A DNA stretch of 64,000 nucleotides. Source: an uncultured Bacillota bacterium (GTDB taxonomy: Bacteria; Bacillota_I; Bacilli_A; RF39; UBA660). Shown here piece by piece: positions 62,864-64,000 of the stretch. A program made the translations under genes and the position numbers. Positions within the stretch are counted from its first letter, which is position 1. Every line of letters starts with the position of its first letter. The notes beneath the pieces were generated by a model. That model made no database searches, was not told the DNA's origin, and was given only the letters and a program-made list of their open reading frames with translations. The DNA is taken from assembly GCA_900317975.1 (NCBI GenBank), contig ONIZ01000003.1, positions 34,980 to 98,979 of the forward strand, given 5' to 3'.

Positions 62864-64000
62864 TTACTTACCATATAATTCTTCTAATTTAGATGTAATA
62901 TCCTTATCAACAAGACCAATTGCCTTAGTACTTGTATCTAAAGATAATTTATAATTACCATTATAGAACTCTTTTTCAGCAGTATTTAAACCCTTATCTA
63001 TTTCTTTATAGAAAGATCTATATCTATTACCATAAACTATACTAGCTTCAGCCATTTTAGCATTCTTAATTAATTCTCTAGTAGTATTATATAGCTTTAA
63101 TACTAAATCTCTAGCAGTATCTACCCTAGTATTTAATACTTTAATTTCGATAGGTTTTTTTTCTAGTTCATTAATTACTTCACCAATAGCTTCATTAGCT
63201 TCTTCTAATTGAATGAAATATTCTTCTGTTATTACAGGAAGCTTATAACTATATATTAGTTTTCTAGATTGTTGTAAAAAGTCTTCTATCTCAGTTAATT
63301 GTTCTCTAGCTCTTTCTTCATCATCATACATATTTCCTAATGATTTTAATGTCTTATTAAAGTCATCATCCATATCATTTAATCTATTAGATAAAACTTC
63401 TAATTCATCAAATAACAATGAATATGGAGTAGCATTACTCTCATCTTTTAAACTTAACTTCTTATAATCATCATTAATCATAATAAGTAATTTATTAGCT
63501 TCATTAATATCATTTAAATCCTTTTCACTAAGATTATATGTACTCTTAATATTATCCATTTCATTAAATACACTATTACATTGTTCATTTACTTTTTCAA
63601 GTTTTATCTTAAAACCATTTAATTCTTGTAAATAAGCTTTTTTAGACAATCTTTCTTTTTCAAAATCTATAAATAAAGATTGAAAGAACTCCAACATATT
63701 TTCTAATTCAAATTTACAATCTTCTAAATTTAATAGTTTCACTTTCTGGGTAATATTATCAATATTTTTTTTAGATTCAGCAATATTATATTCAATATTT
63801 AAATATTCTAAAGAATAACCCTTCTCAGTCATACTCTTATAAGTTTCTTCAACCTCATTGATAGTATCAGGTAATACTTTATTACTAATTCTAATAATAT
63901 CAGGCATTTCATTAACAACAATCTCAATATGATTAATCATCTGTTCTAAAGCATCTAGTAATTTAACAGCTTCATCATAATCAGTTCTTGTCATTATTTT
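62864..64000 (-). CDS. ezrA: Septation ring regulator EzrA, partial (N-terminus beyond window)
   Basis: EzrA is a membrane-anchored coiled-coil protein that limits FtsZ ring formation. About 378 residues are visible and the frame stays open to the window edge. An internal ATG at 63994 is not the real start, since EzrA is usually about 560-570 residues with an N-terminal helix. The visible part has the EzrA pattern: LLDALEQMINHIEIVVNEMP, GYSLEYLNIE, FFQSLFIDFEKER and a C-terminal repeated coiled coil. It ends just before thiI, a conserved neighbourhood in Bacilli. Confidence 0.88.
   Translation of the reverse strand, partial: KIMTRTDYDEAVKLLDALEQMINHIEIVVNEMPDIIRISNKVLPDTINEVEETYKSMTEKGYSLEYLNIEYNIAESKKNIDNITQKVKLLNLEDCKFELENMLEFFQSLFIDFEKERLSKKAYLQELNGFKIKLEKVNEQCNSVFNEMDNIKSTYNLSEKDLNDINEANKLLIMINDDYKKLSLKDESNATPYSLLFDELEVLSNRLNDMDDDFNKTLKSLGNMYDDEERAREQLTEIEDFLQQSRKLIYSYKLPVITEEYFIQLEEANEAIGEVINELEKKPIEIKVLNTRVDTARDLVLKLYNTTRELIKNAKMAEASIVYGNRYRSFYKEIDKGLNTAEKEFYNGNYKLSLDTSTKAIGLVDKDITSKLEELYGK

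Overview
The window is a very AT-rich bacterial chromosome segment. It uses the standard bacterial code: TGA ends genes and TGG encodes Trp. Gene content and order point to a low-GC Bacillota lineage in the Bacilli with a compact genome, probably an uncultured gut group of the RF39 or Erysipelotrichales-like kind. That placement is inferred from synteny (recU-pbp1, dnaD-nth, gpsB-rnpB, rodZ-pgsA-recA-rny, ftsY-ylxM-ffh), not from a marker-gene tree. No rRNA, tRNA, CRISPR array, prophage or insertion sequence was seen. Most genes are on the minus strand, tightly packed, with strong Shine-Dalgarno sites and hairpin terminators.

Layout. 1-4 kb: the start of an ankyrin-repeat gene cut by the window edge, then a ydjG-ydjH-ydjI envelope-stress module without pspA. 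4-5.8 kb: serS behind a T-box leader, with a small DUF1653 gene between them. 5.8-11.1 kb: an envelope and adhesion cluster with a thioester-domain-like adhesin, a sortase, a membrane protein, an SGNH-fold protein lacking catalytic residues, and two related membrane proteins. 11.1-14.1 kb: nucleoside salvage (pdp, tdk), a GNAT gene, and an ssb-like gene whose only plausible start is ATC. 14.1-19 kb: a sufCDSU-x-B iron-sulfur operon with an unrecognised gene before sufB. 19-26 kb: a 1544-residue cell-wall-type surface protein and a long acidic protein. 26-28.2 kb: a plus-strand group with a HIT protein and a PrsA-like foldase. 28-36.4 kb: a GT-C-like membrane protein, recX, rpoZ, ffh, a HerA-like ATPase with TDTGVPLV repeats, ylxM and ftsY. 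36.6-43.5 kb: RNase J, RNase Y, recA with a LexA-type box, pgsA, a RodZ-like gene, RNase P RNA and gpsB. 43.6-49.6 kb: recU, a class A PBP, nth, dnaD, a CCA-adding-enzyme gene broken by two tandem duplications, and HU. 49.7-64 kb: membrane proteins, the GTPases Der and EngB, a DHH phosphoesterase, two acetate kinase genes flanking two zinc-ribbon membrane proteins (one a clostripain-type peptidase), a lipoprotein, thiI and a partial ezrA.

How the genes fit together. Housekeeping functions dominate: SRP targeting (ffh, ftsY, ylxM), RNA decay (RNases J, Y and P), recombination and repair (recA, recX, recU, nth), division and wall synthesis (gpsB, PBP1, ezrA, rodZ-like), and Fe-S assembly. Between them lies a set of surface and membrane proteins, many with an N-terminal zinc ribbon and one transmembrane helix. 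The most notable observations are the ATC-start ssb, the doubly duplicated and broken cca, the catalytically depleted SGNH protein beside a sortase lacking the usual Arg, and the extra gene inside the suf operon. I found no clearly new multi-gene system. The adhesin-sortase-pseudo-SGNH cluster is the best candidate.
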